Source: Candidatus Gastranaerophilales bacterium (GTDB taxonomy: Bacteria; Cyanobacteriota; Vampirovibrionia; Gastranaerophilales; Gastranaerophilaceae). Taken from it: a DNA stretch of 64,000 nucleotides. The translations under genes and the position numbers were made by a program. Shown one piece after another: positions 8,801 to 19,300 of this stretch. Location of the stretch: positions 56,944 through 120,943 of the forward strand of contig CALVAY010000002.1 of the NCBI GenBank assembly GCA_944325665.1, given 5' to 3'. Numbering within the stretch: position 1 is the stretch's first letter; every line of letters begins with the position of its first letter. The notes beneath the pieces are model-generated. The model searched no databases. It was not told where the DNA came from and was given only the letters and a program-made list of their open reading frames with translations.

Positions 8801-11800
8801 TTGCAGATGTTGTACTTGCTGCCGTCGGCACATCTGTTGAAATCCATTTAAATTGTTTAATTGAAGTTGCCTTATTAACAGGCCCTAATACTACAACCTG
8901 AAAATCTTTAGCGGTTGAATTGTCCGTGCTTTGAGATAATGACGGTATATTTTTCAGCTCGCTGGCGCTTACTTGCTCAAACAGAGGATTTTGAGGAGTT
9001 ACCGATTTAATTGCATTAAATATATTTTGTCCGCCCTGAGGGAGTTTGCTTATTAATTTATCAATAGAAAATGAACCAACAGGGCCTAAAACACTTACTA
9101 TTCTTGAAGAAATTCTTCCAAGAACTTTAAGGTCGCTATTTGTTGTCAAAATATTGTATCTGCCTGTAACATATAAACTCATATTTGGACCTGATGACTT
9201 AAAGGAGTTTATATTCGCCCAGCCGTTTTGAAGAGTAATTGAGCCGTCAATCTTTTTAAATTCACCTGTATTTCTGCTTGTAACAGATGAGATAGCGCTG
9301 TTAATATTTAAATTAAACAGACTTTGGCTAAGAAGGTTTCCGGCATGCAAAAATCTTTCAAAGCGTGCTGCTTCACCGTATTGACCGTTTGATATATCAA
9401 ATTTAACTTGACCGTTTAAATTTCGCATTTGCTGTTCATAAGTTGCGCCTCTAAAGTTAACCTGCGCAATAGCATTTAATGTGCCGCCTAAAATAACAGA
9501 GCTTGAGCCCACAAAAGCCCTTAGTGCTTTAGGCGCATTTAAAGATTTAAGAGTAGCATCAACTGTCGTTTTTGTATTTGCGATATTATAGCTTGCCTTA
9601 GCCTCTACTTTGCCGTCGGCAAATGAAGCTATAAGGTCTGAAACGTTAAGCAAATTGTTGTTCAAGTTAAAGTTAAAAGTAATATTTTCGGGTAATAAAT
9701 TTCCTGACTTAAACTTTGCAACTTTGCCTTTACCGCTTTTAATAGTCAAGGGCAAAGACGGCCCTGACGTTGTTTGGGTATTGGGCATTGAAGAAAAGAG
9801 TTTTAAAAGTTCGTCGGAATCAATGTAGTTAGAGTTAAAATCAAGCGAATTAATTGTTATGATTTTTGCAAAATTGCTTGACATATTCATTGTTCCTGAA
9901 AAATCAGAATTTCCTATCTTAAGATATTTTGCCTGAGCAGATATTGTGCCTTTTTTAAACTGTAAATCCGCATCAGATAATGTTGTTTTAAATTTAGGAT
10001 AAGATAAGGACGAAAGGTCAGCTTCACCCAATATTGAGGGTGAATTAACGCTGCCGCTAAGCGCTAAATTAGAACTTACATCAAATGAAAGCTGATCAAA
10101 AGCAGGTAAAAGAACCGAAAGCTTTTGAGAAGTAACAATATTAAGCGGATTTAAAACAGGAGAAGTTGAATATATTTTGCCGATTTTCCCGTTTATGGAA
10201 GCCACTTTTGAACCTGAAGAGAGAATATCGAGTGCCTTTATATTTAAATTATCACCTTTTAAATTTAAATCAGCACTTAAAACATTCTTCTTGGCTCGAA
10301 TATTTTTTATATCAACGATACTTATATAATTTTTTGCATCCGTTGTAAGAGTACCTAAAATTGATAAATCATCAAGCGTGTTCTTAAGAGTTATACCAAG
10401 AGGCATAGAACCGCTATAAGCAACGTATTTTCTGTTTTGAGCCGGTACAAAGGTTAATATGGAAGAAGGAAGAATATTTCCACTGATAGCTATATCCAGC
10501 TCAGGAGATTTCATATAATCTTTAATTTGCCCTGAAACATTGACGCTTGAACCTTGTAAATTAACCTTAAACGGAATAATCTCAATATCTTTTGAATTTA
10601 ACTTTAAAGAGGCTTTATCGGAGCTTACAAGGAAAGCAGGGTTTTTCTGCGACACTTTAAAATTAACAACATCGACATTAGCAAGAAAATCTTTTTTGTC
10701 GGGAGTTGCAACAATTGAGATTTTTTCAATACTTAAGGGCATTTTAGTGCTTTTTTGCAATATTGAAAGATTGTTTAATTGAATATCGGCCTTTGGAAGA
10801 ATGTTTTGTAATTTACCTTTTGCATCAATACTTATTGTAAGATTTCCCCCGTTAAAGGCAAAGTCCTTAATATCAGAAGACTTTAGCGCCTTTAATTGAA
10901 CCAAAAGATTGACAATGTCTGAAATTTTTAACGGATCAGATTTAATATTTACACTTAAGCTTGAATCATCATATATATCACCCAAAACCGCAAATCTTGA
11001 ACCGTTTAGATAAGCAAATGTGTCTTTAATTGAGATTTTGTTATCATCAAAATTTAAATTTGCAGAAATTTTATCCAAAAGCAAGGCTAATTTCGGGTAA
11101 GAAATTGACCCCTCGACAAGTTTTAGATAGCCGGAGGATGTAATTTTTTTCAAATCGCTTTTAATGTTAAAATCGCATACGATATAACCCTTTGCTTTTG
11201 CAGATTCAACATCATTTTTAATTTTTAGCATATCTAAAACTGACGCGCACAAAGATTTAATATTTGTCAGACTGATTTTTTCCGTTTTTGCGCTTAAATC
11301 AATTTTATTTTTACCGCTAAAATCCATTGTGCCTTTACTTACAAGGTTTTCATCTTTTGATAAAAATATTTTTGAATCAGATATGATTTTACTTTTGTCA
11401 AAATTAAATTTTAAATAGCCGTCTGGGAGTTGATAATCATCAACCATTAAGGAAATGTTATCGATATTTAAGTAACCTTTTGCCTTAAATTTTTCGCCCA
11501 AATCGGTTATTTTTAAATCCATATTAACCCTTGAGCGAAAAGAGAACAAATCCAAGCCCTCAAAGGGATTAAAGTTAAAGTCAAAAGCCTGTTTATTTTC
11601 ATCCTGCTCTTTGTTGACATCAGAAAAGTCCGGCAGCTTGATTTGAAGAGCTACATTAAAGTCAACAAAATTAACGTCTTTGCCTAGTGTACCTATATAG
11701 CCGTTGGTTTTGATTTTTAGGGGGCCCGATAAAGAAGGCATACTTATCAAAACGGGTTTTGCAGCTATAACGTAAGTTTTATTTAAATTTTTATCATCAA

Positions 11801-12329
11801 GAGCAAAATTAAAATTATCTGCAACAATATTTATATTTTTAATTTTAATCGGCAACACATCAGTTTGGGTCTGCTCTTGGGGTTGCTTAACATTATTTTT
11901 AAAGTGCTCAACTATTGTGTAATTTTTGTTTTTGTCAAAAACCATTGATATTTTAACATCTTTGGCATAAATTTTATCCAAATTAAGGTGTCTTAAAATA
12001 AGAGTGGGTAAATTTACTTCAACACTAACTGAGTTAAGTGCAACAAAATCAGACTTATCAGGTAGTGTTAAGTTGATATTTTCGGCACCAATTTTTATAC
12101 CAAGACGCCAAGTTGTTTTAAACTCGGGATTATTAATTTCACACTCAAGCGCAGTTGCTTTTTTAATTTCAGAGCAAATTAAAGGGGTAAATTTATTTAC
12201 ATCAAGCACATTAGGCAAGATAAAAAGAAAAGCCAAATAAATAAGACCAAATATTGAAACAAGGGTTATTGTTGATATTTTCAATACTTTTAAAAATCTT
12301 GGGTCGCTAATTTTCTTTTTAAAAATCAT
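8787..12329 (-). CDS. AsmA-like envelope protein, 1180 aa
   Basis: One hydrophobic anchor near residues 17-38 (ISTITLVSIFGLIYLAFLFI) is followed by over 1,100 residues of repeating amphipathic beta strands rich in Asn, Asp, Ser and Lys. This is the layout of the AsmA/TamB/YhdP superfamily, whose members form long hydrophobic grooves that bridge inner and outer membranes and move phospholipids. The AsmA C-terminal region is recognisable around residues 950-1120 (GQVKFDISNGQYGEAARFERF, LLSQSLFNLNINSAISS). A serine/threonine-rich tail ends the protein. It is the last gene of the minus-strand TonB-ExbBD operon, 17 bases after exbD. The exact subfamily is not resolved. Confidence 0.8.
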   Translation of the reverse strand: MIFKKKISDPRFLKVLKISTITLVSIFGLIYLAFLFILPNVLDVNKFTPLICSEIKKATALECEINNPEFKTTWRLGIKIGAENINLTLPDKSDFVALNSVSVEVNLPTLILRHLNLDKIYAKDVKISMVFDKNKNYTIVEHFKNNVKQPQEQTQTDVLPIKIKNINIVADNFNFALDDKNLNKTYVIAAKPVLISMPSLSGPLKIKTNGYIGTLGKDVNFVDFNVALQIKLPDFSDVNKEQDENKQAFDFNFNPFEGLDLFSFRSRVNMDLKITDLGEKFKAKGYLNIDNISLMVDDYQLPDGYLKFNFDKSKIISDSKIFLSKDENLVSKGTMDFSGKNKIDLSAKTEKISLTNIKSLCASVLDMLKIKNDVESAKAKGYIVCDFNIKSDLKKITSSGYLKLVEGSISYPKLALLLDKISANLNFDDNKISIKDTFAYLNGSRFAVLGDIYDDSSLSVNIKSDPLKISDIVNLLVQLKALKSSDIKDFAFNGGNLTISIDAKGKLQNILPKADIQLNNLSILQKSTKMPLSIEKISIVATPDKKDFLANVDVVNFKVSQKNPAFLVSSDKASLKLNSKDIEIIPFKVNLQGSSVNVSGQIKDYMKSPELDIAISGNILPSSILTFVPAQNRKYVAYSGSMPLGITLKNTLDDLSILGTLTTDAKNYISIVDIKNIRAKKNVLSADLNLKGDNLNIKALDILSSGSKVASINGKIGKIYSTSPVLNPLNIVTSQKLSVLLPAFDQLSFDVSSNLALSGSVNSPSILGEADLSSLSYPKFKTTLSDADLQFKKGTISAQAKYLKIGNSDFSGTMNMSSNFAKIITINSLDFNSNYIDSDELLKLFSSMPNTQTTSGPSLPLTIKSGKGKVAKFKSGNLLPENITFNFNLNNNLLNVSDLIASFADGKVEAKASYNIANTKTTVDATLKSLNAPKALRAFVGSSSVILGGTLNAIAQVNFRGATYEQQMRNLNGQVKFDISNGQYGEAARFERFLHAGNLLSQSLFNLNINSAISSVTSRNTGEFKKIDGSITLQNGWANINSFKSSGPNMSLYVTGRYNILTTNSDLKVLGRISSRIVSVLGPVGSFSIDKLISKLPQGGQNIFNAIKSVTPQNPLFEQVSASELKNIPSLSQSTDNSTAKDFQVVVLGPVNKATSIKQFKWISTDVPTAASTTSATSSQ

Positions 12330-12346
12330 CCCTAAACTCCTAAAAT

Positions 12347-12730
12347 TTATATCTCCATAATTGAAATACTTTTAACGCCTGCATTTCTTGCATTGTCCAT
12401 AAGTTTAACTACACAGCCGTGTTGACTGTCCCCTTCAGCTTGTATCATAAGCCCGTCAGGATACTCTGAAACTTTTGACTTTAATGTGTTAAAAAGGTCT
12501 TTTTCAGATATTTCTTCATCATCTATAAAATATTTATTATCCATGGTAACAACGATATTTAAAATCTTGGTGTCTTTATTATCGTTTTGTTCCTCAACAA
12601 AGTCAGGAATAGCCAGATTTAGACCTTGTTGATCAAGCATTGGGGCAATAACCATCATAATAATTAAAAGAACAAGAAAAATATCCGTTAAGGGAGTGAT
12701 ATTAATTTCGTTAAACGTTTGCCTTCTCAT
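12347..12730 (-). CDS. exbD: ExbD/TolR family biopolymer transport protein (second copy)
   Basis: This 127-residue protein has the ExbD/TolR layout: a short cytoplasmic N-terminus with FNEINITPLTDI, one membrane segment FLVLLIIMMVIAP including the proton-pathway Asp, and a small periplasmic domain. With ExbB it forms the proton-driven motor for TonB. A longer in-frame start upstream would overlap exbD1; I chose the ATG at 12730 because GGAGGG lies at 12739-12744 and the family sequence begins there. It starts one base after the exbD1 stop. The first 25 residues after the start are nearly identical to exbD1, but the periplasmic domains have diverged. Confidence 0.9.
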   Translation of the reverse strand: MRRQTFNEINITPLTDIFLVLLIIMMVIAPMLDQQGLNLAIPDFVEEQNDNKDTKILNIVVTMDNKYFIDDEEISEKDLFNTLKSKVSEYPDGLMIQAEGDSQHGCVVKLMDNARNAGVKSISIMEI

Positions 12731-12731
12731 A

Positions 12732-13184
12732 TTAATTACCCTCCGCTTCTTCAAGATTTTTTTGTTCTTTTTTGCTAAGCGGTTCACCTGCAACAACAAG
12801 TTTTTCAAAACCCGCAGCCTGAGCGGCCCTCATAATTTTCATAATATCAGAGCTTTTTGCTTTCTCATCAGCTTTAACCAATACTTCTTTCTTTTCAACT
12901 TGTGCTATAAGAGATGACAATTCACCTTCAAGTGAATTTTCATCCACTCTTTGACCGTTGACGTAGAATTCGGCATCTTTTGTAAGAGAAACAGTTGCGT
13001 TTTTCTCCTCGACACTCACTCCCGAATTAATCTCGGGAATTGTTATGTTTTTATCTAATGTTTGAAAGCTTGGTGCAATAACCATCATTATAATTAACAA
13101 AACCAAGAAAATATCCGTTAACGGCGTTATGTTGATTTCGTTAAATACGGGCTTTTTACCGTCAGAGCTTAGCTTTATAGCCAT
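12732..13184 (-). CDS. exbD: ExbD/TolR family biopolymer transport protein (first copy)
   Basis: The 150-residue protein has the same N-terminal FNEINITPLTDIFLVLLIIM block as the next gene: one transmembrane helix with the conserved Asp, then a periplasmic domain of about 90 residues. It follows exbB by 12 bases. A charged tail (LSKKEQKNLEEAEGN) is unusual and absent from its partner. Two ExbD subunits with different periplasmic domains occur in some Ton and Tol systems, where they may form a hetero-dimeric motor core. That arrangement is inferred here, not shown. Confidence 0.9.
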   Translation of the reverse strand: MAIKLSSDGKKPVFNEINITPLTDIFLVLLIIMMVIAPSFQTLDKNITIPEINSGVSVEEKNATVSLTKDAEFYVNGQRVDENSLEGELSSLIAQVEKKEVLVKADEKAKSSDIMKIMRAAQAAGFEKLVVAGEPLSKKEQKNLEEAEGN

Positions 13185-13196
13185 ATTTACCTCAAA

Positions 13197-13844
13197 TTAC
13201 AGTGCAATACTGCCTGACTCATCAACTTTAACTTCTTCATCAGAATCGATAAAGCTTAGGAATACAAGCTTAATTAGTTTAAAATCACTTTCAAAGCGTG
13301 AAACAACAGTTTGAAAGTAGTTGTAAAGAACAACCGCAATAATCGCAACACCAAGACCAAGGGCTGTTGCAATAAGGGCAGAAGCAATACCTGTTGCAAC
13401 TGCGGCAGATTGGTTACCTTGTACTGCTAAATCTTGGAATGTGTAAAGGATTCTTACAACCGTGCCAAACAAACCTAAAAACGGTGCAACACCACCGATT
13501 GTACCTAAAATTGTCAAACCTTTTTCAAGTTTTCTTGTTGCAAGGCTTGATGAAATGTCATAAGCACGAGAAAAACCTGAGCGTTGCTCTGTGTATATTC
13601 TTAAACCTTCATCAACCATTTCGCTAATAATACCGCCTAATTGAACAGAAGCTCTTTGTGCGGCACCGATATTATTTTTAACAAGTGCTCTTTGAAGAGT
13701 TTGGATAAATTCTCCGATATTTCTGTCGTTTTTCTTGTAGTAATAAAAACGATTGATTGCAACTGCAATTGTCAAAATCGAGCAGATAAAAATCGGCATT
13801 AATACAGGCCAATCCATTTTAATTGCTTCTAAAAATAGTTCCAT
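13197..13844 (-). CDS. exbB: ExbB/TolQ/MotA family proton channel
   Basis: The 215 residues show three hydrophobic segments, near 13-32, 115-137 and 148-175, and the family signature region ILGTIGGVAPFLGLFGTVVR then GIASALIATALGLGVAIIAV. ExbB pentamers enclose the ExbD helices and convert the proton gradient into TonB motion in the inner membrane. The gene lies between tonB (23 bases upstream) and exbD (12 bases downstream), so it is the second cistron of the operon. TolQ is the alternative; the adjacent TonB-like gene favours ExbB. Confidence 0.92.
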   Translation of the reverse strand: MELFLEAIKMDWPVLMPIFICSILTIAVAINRFYYYKKNDRNIGEFIQTLQRALVKNNIGAAQRASVQLGGIISEMVDEGLRIYTEQRSGFSRAYDISSSLATRKLEKGLTILGTIGGVAPFLGLFGTVVRILYTFQDLAVQGNQSAAVATGIASALIATALGLGVAIIAVVLYNYFQTVVSRFESDFKLIKLVFLSFIDSDEEVKVDESGSIAL

Positions 13845-13867
13845 AATTTATATCCTCATTTCTGTAA

Positions 13868-15040
13868 TTATCTGTATGTAGCACCCAAAACGTTGTAGTC
13901 AAATGTAAAGTCAACATCTATACTTGACTCGCGATATTCGGGCGGAAGTGGTTTAAATGGCGCACTTAGCTGTACTGCTGCCTTTGCAGCGGCATCGGCA
14001 AGCGGAGTACCCGAGCTTTTTAAAACTTTTATTGATAGCAATCTGCCGTCTCGTCCGATTTTAAAGGATAGAACAACACGTTTGCTTTGATCGCCTTTTG
14101 GCGGATTCCAGTTTCTGCCTATTCTGGCTTCAACATCTCTCATGTAAGCTCCCCAATTAGGAGATTTTATAGCATCTATACCTGGTGGCCCTGAAGGATT
14201 ACCCGGGCCTGGGTTACCGATGTTACCCGGAGAATAGCTTGAGCCTTTTGAACCTTGAGAGGCTCTTGAAGCACTAGATGAAGAGGAAGGTTTGGAAGCA
14301 GAGAATTGTGGCGCAGGCATCGAACCTCTTGATGAAGATGACGAAGAGGAAGATGTGCTGCCTTTTGAGCTTCCGCTGCCAAAAGAAGGTGCAGGTCCAA
14401 CAGGAGCCGAGCTTTTTGGTACAGGTACCGCAAAGGGGCTTTTTGGTTTTTGCGTGATTTTCGGTGCTTGAGCCTTAGGAGCCGAAGTAGTAGGCTTGTA
14501 AGACGGCCTTACGCTGGGAGAAGGCGCCTTAACGGGTTGCGGTTTCTTAGGTTGCGTCTGTTGCGGCTTTGTCTGCTGTTTTTGAACAGGTTTTTGAACA
14601 GGCGCAGGTTGTTTTTTTGGTTGTTGCACTTTCTTTGGGGTTGAAGGTGCAGAAGAAACCGCCTGTTTAGCCGGAGCAGACTGCGGTCTCGGTGCGGAAA
14701 CTTTCCTGTTAGGGTCATGGATACCGCCCGCACGAGAATTTTTATCCGAGCGAAACTTAGTATTTTTATTAATTGGCGGAGCTTCACTCTGAGTAATTGT
14801 AAATTCAATATCTCGAGGCTTAAGTTCAGGTTTATGAAGCAAATTGAAGCTTACCGCAACAATTACAAAAAGCCAAGCCAATAAGAAAACTAAAGGGTGC
14901 AAAACAAGCGAGATTAAGAACGAATTCTTAAGCGATAGCTCATCTGAATCATCCTCAAAGTCATTTGGCAGAGTCTTTAGTTCATAACCCTTTAGGTCAT
15001 CCGAATCATCAATATTAAATTTATTTCTAAGTTGTGTCAT
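13868..15040 (-). CDS. tonB: TonB-like energy transducer
   Basis: The 390-residue protein has a cytoplasmic N-terminus of about 40 residues, one membrane helix (SFLISLVLHPLVFLLAWLFV), a long Pro/Gln/Lys/Ser-rich spacer from about 85 to 285 and a TonB C-terminal domain from about 295 (WGAYMRDVEARIGRNWNPP, VVLSFKIGRDGRLLSIKVLK). TonB spans the periplasm and powers outer-membrane receptors. The Ser-rich low-complexity run and the Asp/Glu-rich cytoplasmic tail make it longer than typical TonB. TolA is an alternative, but no tolB or pal is near. No TonB-dependent receptor is encoded in this window, so its substrate is unknown. Confidence 0.85.
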   Translation of the reverse strand: MTQLRNKFNIDDSDDLKGYELKTLPNDFEDDSDELSLKNSFLISLVLHPLVFLLAWLFVIVAVSFNLLHKPELKPRDIEFTITQSEAPPINKNTKFRSDKNSRAGGIHDPNRKVSAPRPQSAPAKQAVSSAPSTPKKVQQPKKQPAPVQKPVQKQQTKPQQTQPKKPQPVKAPSPSVRPSYKPTTSAPKAQAPKITQKPKSPFAVPVPKSSAPVGPAPSFGSGSSKGSTSSSSSSSSRGSMPAPQFSASKPSSSSSASRASQGSKGSSYSPGNIGNPGPGNPSGPPGIDAIKSPNWGAYMRDVEARIGRNWNPPKGDQSKRVVLSFKIGRDGRLLSIKVLKSSGTPLADAAAKAAVQLSAPFKPLPPEYRESSIDVDFTFDYNVLGATYR

Positions 15041-15113
15041 ATTTTACCGTTTGTTTTTCTCAAAATTATTGTTAAATAAAATATTTTATTTTAAATTAGC
15101 CGAGTTACTATTT

Positions 15114-15683
15114 TTAATACCCCCTTGGAGCACTTAAGGTTACAGGCTGGTCAAAAATTATTTCTATCTGTGAATTTGTTGGCAAAAGCACATCTGTGAA
15201 GGATTTTACTCGCTCATCCTGTTTGGCTTGAGAGTCATTATCAAGCATAAGTGAACCCTTCAAAACGCCTGTTTTATCACTTGTGAAAACAGAGGCCGTG
15301 ATTGGAATAGAATACCCTTGAGGAGTTGAAATATTGGTAAATCTAATCTTTAGCTGCCCGTCTGCTTTATCGGCTTTTTTACAGTCAACAACAGTACCGA
15401 TAACACTTGAGCCTGCGGGAGCAATTTTTTTGTCTTTATAAACAAAGTCTTTATCAAGGGTAAGATATATATTCATGCCTTTTGTTGCAGACTTTGAATT
15501 AAGCTCTTGAGAAAGAATTGCAGTGGTTTTAACGCCCTGCGGAATAAAAATAACATCGCCCTTTTGGCTTTTAAAGTCATTCGAATAAGTATCCGGCATA
15601 GCAGCATATGCAAAAGAGAAATTCAAAAAGCATGCAAAAGCAAACGCAAACATAATTGCTCTTTTTACTGATAATGCAAACAT
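15114..15683 (-). CDS. secreted beta-domain protein, unknown
   Basis: The 189-residue protein begins with a signal peptide (hydrophobic stretch AIMFAFAFACFLNFSFAYA, likely cleaved after AYA). The mature part looks all-beta, with a pattern (KGMNIYLTLDKDFVYKDKKIAPAGSSVIGTV) reminiscent of the VirB10/TrbI C-terminal beta fold, but I cannot assign a family firmly. AGGAGAA lies immediately before the ATG. It lies 73 bases upstream of tonB on the same strand, and the neighbouring upstream gene encodes a similar protein, suggesting an envelope role linked to the Ton operon (inference). Confidence 0.6.
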   Translation of the reverse strand: MFALSVKRAIMFAFAFACFLNFSFAYAAMPDTYSNDFKSQKGDVIFIPQGVKTTAILSQELNSKSATKGMNIYLTLDKDFVYKDKKIAPAGSSVIGTVVDCKKADKADGQLKIRFTNISTPQGYSIPITASVFTSDKTGVLKGSLMLDNDSQAKQDERVKSFTDVLLPTNSQIEIIFDQPVTLSAPRGY

Positions 15684-15736
15684 TTCTCCTCCACTTTTTT
15701 ACTTATAATACATCAAAAGCCAAGATTAGGCAAAAA

Positions 15737-16300
15737 TTAATCATACCTTTGCTCAAAATAATAAGGTTCATCAAAAACAACATAAAGTTGCTGCTGTGTA
15801 GATACACCACGGTGGCGACCAAATTCGTAATCACCGCTTGGAACCCACTGGGTAGTTCCTGACCATTTCCAACGTGATTGGTAAAGATGTGTCATTTGAT
15901 TATAAGAAGCAGGCGGTGCAAGCTCTCCTCCGATGATATCCTGCCTGCCGTCGTTAATATGCCCCTTAATCTCTTTTATTTCGCCATTAGGCAATATCAA
16001 ATGTGTAATATCAAACTTTATTGCAGCATTAATCCCCTTGATAGGCATTTTAAGCATACTTACAAAGCCTACAAAAATTGAATCCTTTGGTATTGCTTTT
16101 GTTTCATCCAGCCAAACATCACTCGGAGAGATAAAATAAACCTTGTCGCCCTCTTGAAGAGTTTCGGTTGAAAGGTTTTTCCTTGCATAAACCAAAACCA
16201 AAGTACCCTTTTTAAGCTCAAGAATTGATTGCGAATAGGCAATTAAACCAGAAAAGGAACATATAGCCAATATGAGTATTGATAAAATTATTCTTTTCAT
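15737..16300 (-). CDS. secreted beta-domain protein, unknown, distant paralogue of its neighbour
   Basis: The 187-residue protein has an N-terminal signal or anchor (IILSILILAICSFSGLIAYS) and a beta-rich body. The segment EGDKVYFISPSDVWLDETKAIPKDSIFVGFV parallels the neighbour's KGMNIYLTLDKDFVYKDKKIAPAGSSVIGTV in layout, suggesting two diverged copies of one fold. Both end with a similar (V/E)IIFDQP or VVFDEP motif. No ribosome-binding site is visible. A TATTAT box lies four bases before the ATG on the minus strand, so the transcript may be nearly leaderless. Confidence 0.6.
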   Translation of the reverse strand: MKRIILSILILAICSFSGLIAYSQSILELKKGTLVLVYARKNLSTETLQEGDKVYFISPSDVWLDETKAIPKDSIFVGFVSMLKMPIKGINAAIKFDITHLILPNGEIKEIKGHINDGRQDIIGGELAPPASYNQMTHLYQSRWKWSGTTQWVPSGDYEFGRHRGVSTQQQLYVVFDEPYYFEQRYD

Positions 16301-16399
16301 ACTTATAATATTAAGCTATTTTGTGAATTTTGCAAAAGAAATTAAAAAATATGAAGCAATTTTTACTATAAGAAAAATAATTATATAATGAACTAAATT

Positions 16400-19300
16400 A
16401 TGCAAAAAATAATATCACACAAAAAAGCAATAATAATTTTTAGCACGATACTTATACCATTGGTGCTGATATATCTTTTTTTCGGCAACATTTTAAACTG
16501 TTTTGTTAAAGTGCAAGATATTGAAAAAAGCGTGCAAGAGCAAACAGGCTTAGTTTTAAACCTTAAAGACGCCGGTTTTAAGACAACTCTAAATTTATGC
16601 TTTTTATTTAAAGCAAAAGAAATAAAAGTGGCAGATGACAAGGGTGTAGAATTTTTTAATGTAGAAAATTTTAATATTAAGATTAAAATACTCCCGCTAC
16701 TGCTTAAAAAGCTGAATATAAGCCACTTGGCAGCGGATAAAATTTCCGTAAATATTGGAAGAAATAAAGAAGGGCAGTTTAACATTGAAAAATATTTGCC
16801 CAAGGATAAAAAATTAGATTTAAATTTAAAAAGTGCCAAAATTGACCTTAAAAACAGCCAATTAAGCTTTTTAGACTATAAAAATTCAAAAAAAATTGAC
16901 ATAAATATTTTAAAACTGACCATTAAGGACTACAAGGCAAATAAGGTCATAAAACTGAATTCGGATGTCAAATATACAATTGAAGATATTAATACCAAAA
17001 AGAAATATGGTTCTAATTTAGACATAGACCTGAATCTAAGGTTTCCGCTGCTTTCAAAGCTGGACAGGGAAAACACATATATTAAAATTAACGCGGAAAA
17101 TGTTGATATAGAGCCATTTAGACAGTACATAAATGAATTTTCCCCAATAAAATTCAGCCAATTAAAGGGGATAGCAAGTTTTAGAGTTGATACTCAAAAA
17201 GAACAGAAAGAAAAAATATTCACACTAAACTCGCAAATTAAAAATGCCGCCGCAAAGTACGACTACCAAGGTAAAAACGGCTCATACAAGCTTAATGGCG
17301 ATATAAATTACAGTGCAAAAATTAAAAGCTCAAAAGATTTAATAAAAATAATAAATTCAAAACTTACCTCAAAAGATATAAATATTGATATTTTGGGAGA
17401 TATTACAAAATTAAAATCAAAACACCCAAACTTAGACCTTAAAATCAGCTTAGCAAATACAAAATTATACGAGCTGGTGCAGCCTCTGCCAAGCGGGCTT
17501 GTACCTTATAAAACAGATATTATAAAAGAACTTAAGGATTGTAGCGCGGACGCTAAAATTAATGGAAGTTTAAATCTAAAAGGCAGGCTCGATAAGCCAA
17601 AAGTACTTGGAAAACTGGTTTTTGATGACATTACAATGTTTAAAAAACCCGAAAAATTTAAACTGGCAAGTGCAAACTGCGAATTTGTTGGCGACAAAGT
17701 TAACGTCGATGTTATGGTATGGGGAGAAAACTCTCAATACGTAAAGGTTTACGGCGTAAGTGAAATCTACAACAAGCAAGCAGGCGAATATAGCATTATT
17801 TCATCAGATAACGTAGATTTAGCTTTTGCGCATAAATATTTAATACCGGTTAAAAAGGTAATCGGCTTTAAGCTAGGGCCTCTGCCGTATATGAAAATTC
17901 AAGGCAAGGGTAAAATTAATATGAAAACCTCAGGCACAATATACGATGCAAAAGTTTGGGGCGAATTTTTTGGCCATGGGATTACAGCTTCCCTTGAAGG
18001 GTTAAATTGCAAACTAAAAGACGGTACGGTAGAGATAGTTTTTGATGAAAAAATTGTAAAAATAATTAATACTAACGCCAAAATAAACGGTGGAGAGTTC
18101 ATTTTATCAGGCCAAGCAGATGATTGGGGCAATTTAGATATTGAAACAAAGGTTTTAAATATCCCGTCCCTAAATTTGCTTAACATTGCAAAAACTTCTA
18201 CCATTATAAAACCTTATCTTGGCAATATTAACTTGGATACAATTACAAATGCAAAGGGTAATTGCGACTTTACGCTATATCTTAAAGGCAAAAGCGAAGA
18301 CTTAGAGGGACTTGGGTTTTTGGATGAAATTTTACCTTACGGTGAAATACTGCTTAAAAACCTAAATGCAACACTTAAGCCAAACATAAATTTAAATAAC
18401 ATAAACGGCAAAATAAGCTATGGTGAAAAATACAGTGCAAATATCACCTCAAAGCTTAATAATGCCGATGTAAATATTAGTTTTGATTTAGAGCCGAATA
18501 ATAAAAACCTTTTGGATAAAAATACAAAAATTAAATTTAATTCCGATGTAAGCTCAAAAAACCTTTATTATCAGGATATTCTAGAGTTGATTAAGGGGCA
18601 GAATTACTTTGGCAGTGAGCAAATTAAACTTTTAATTAAAAATACGCCAATAAACAGGCTTAATTTTAAAGTTGACACAAATATTAATGCAAAAGGTGAA
18701 ATTGCTGCGGACTTTAAAAACATTGACCCGTCAAAAGTGCATATAAAAGGGGCTATTACACCTAAGAATTCTGAAAAATCAAAAAACATTTACTTTAAAA
18801 GCGGTAAAATTTTGGTACAAAACTCAAAAGTAAATTTAGATAACTTAAGCTTTGATATTTTTGGCTCAAAGATAGATATTAACGGGTATTTAGATGAAAT
18901 ATTTAAAAAGCCAAAGGCAAACTTGAGCCTTTTGGCCAAAAATGTATCTTTTGCAACCGTAGAGGCATTTATTAAAAACTCTGACATAAAAAACCTGCAA
19001 AAAATGCTTAATGATTTTGAAGATTTTAAAGGAATAATTAACACGGAAATTTCCGTTAAAAACAACAAGGCAAACGGCAAAACAGCCTTTAGCGATATTT
19101 CACTGTATAATAAAAAACTTGCTCTGCCGCTAATTTTAAAAAGCGGCGATATAAGATATATTAATAATAAAATTGTAGTTAACGCCCTTAACTTTAACTA
19201 TGGCAATACTCCCGTGTATTTCAGTGCGGATTTGGAAAATTACTTAAGCCCAAGACCTAAAATTTCGGCCGCTTTTACGACAAACCTTGATGAAATTGCA

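Noticed and set aside
14176..14808. Long minus- and plus-strand frames rich in Leu/Arg inside tonB
   Set aside because: They are out-of-frame readings of the Pro/Gln/Ser-rich spacer of TonB, with low-complexity composition and no ribosome-binding sites.
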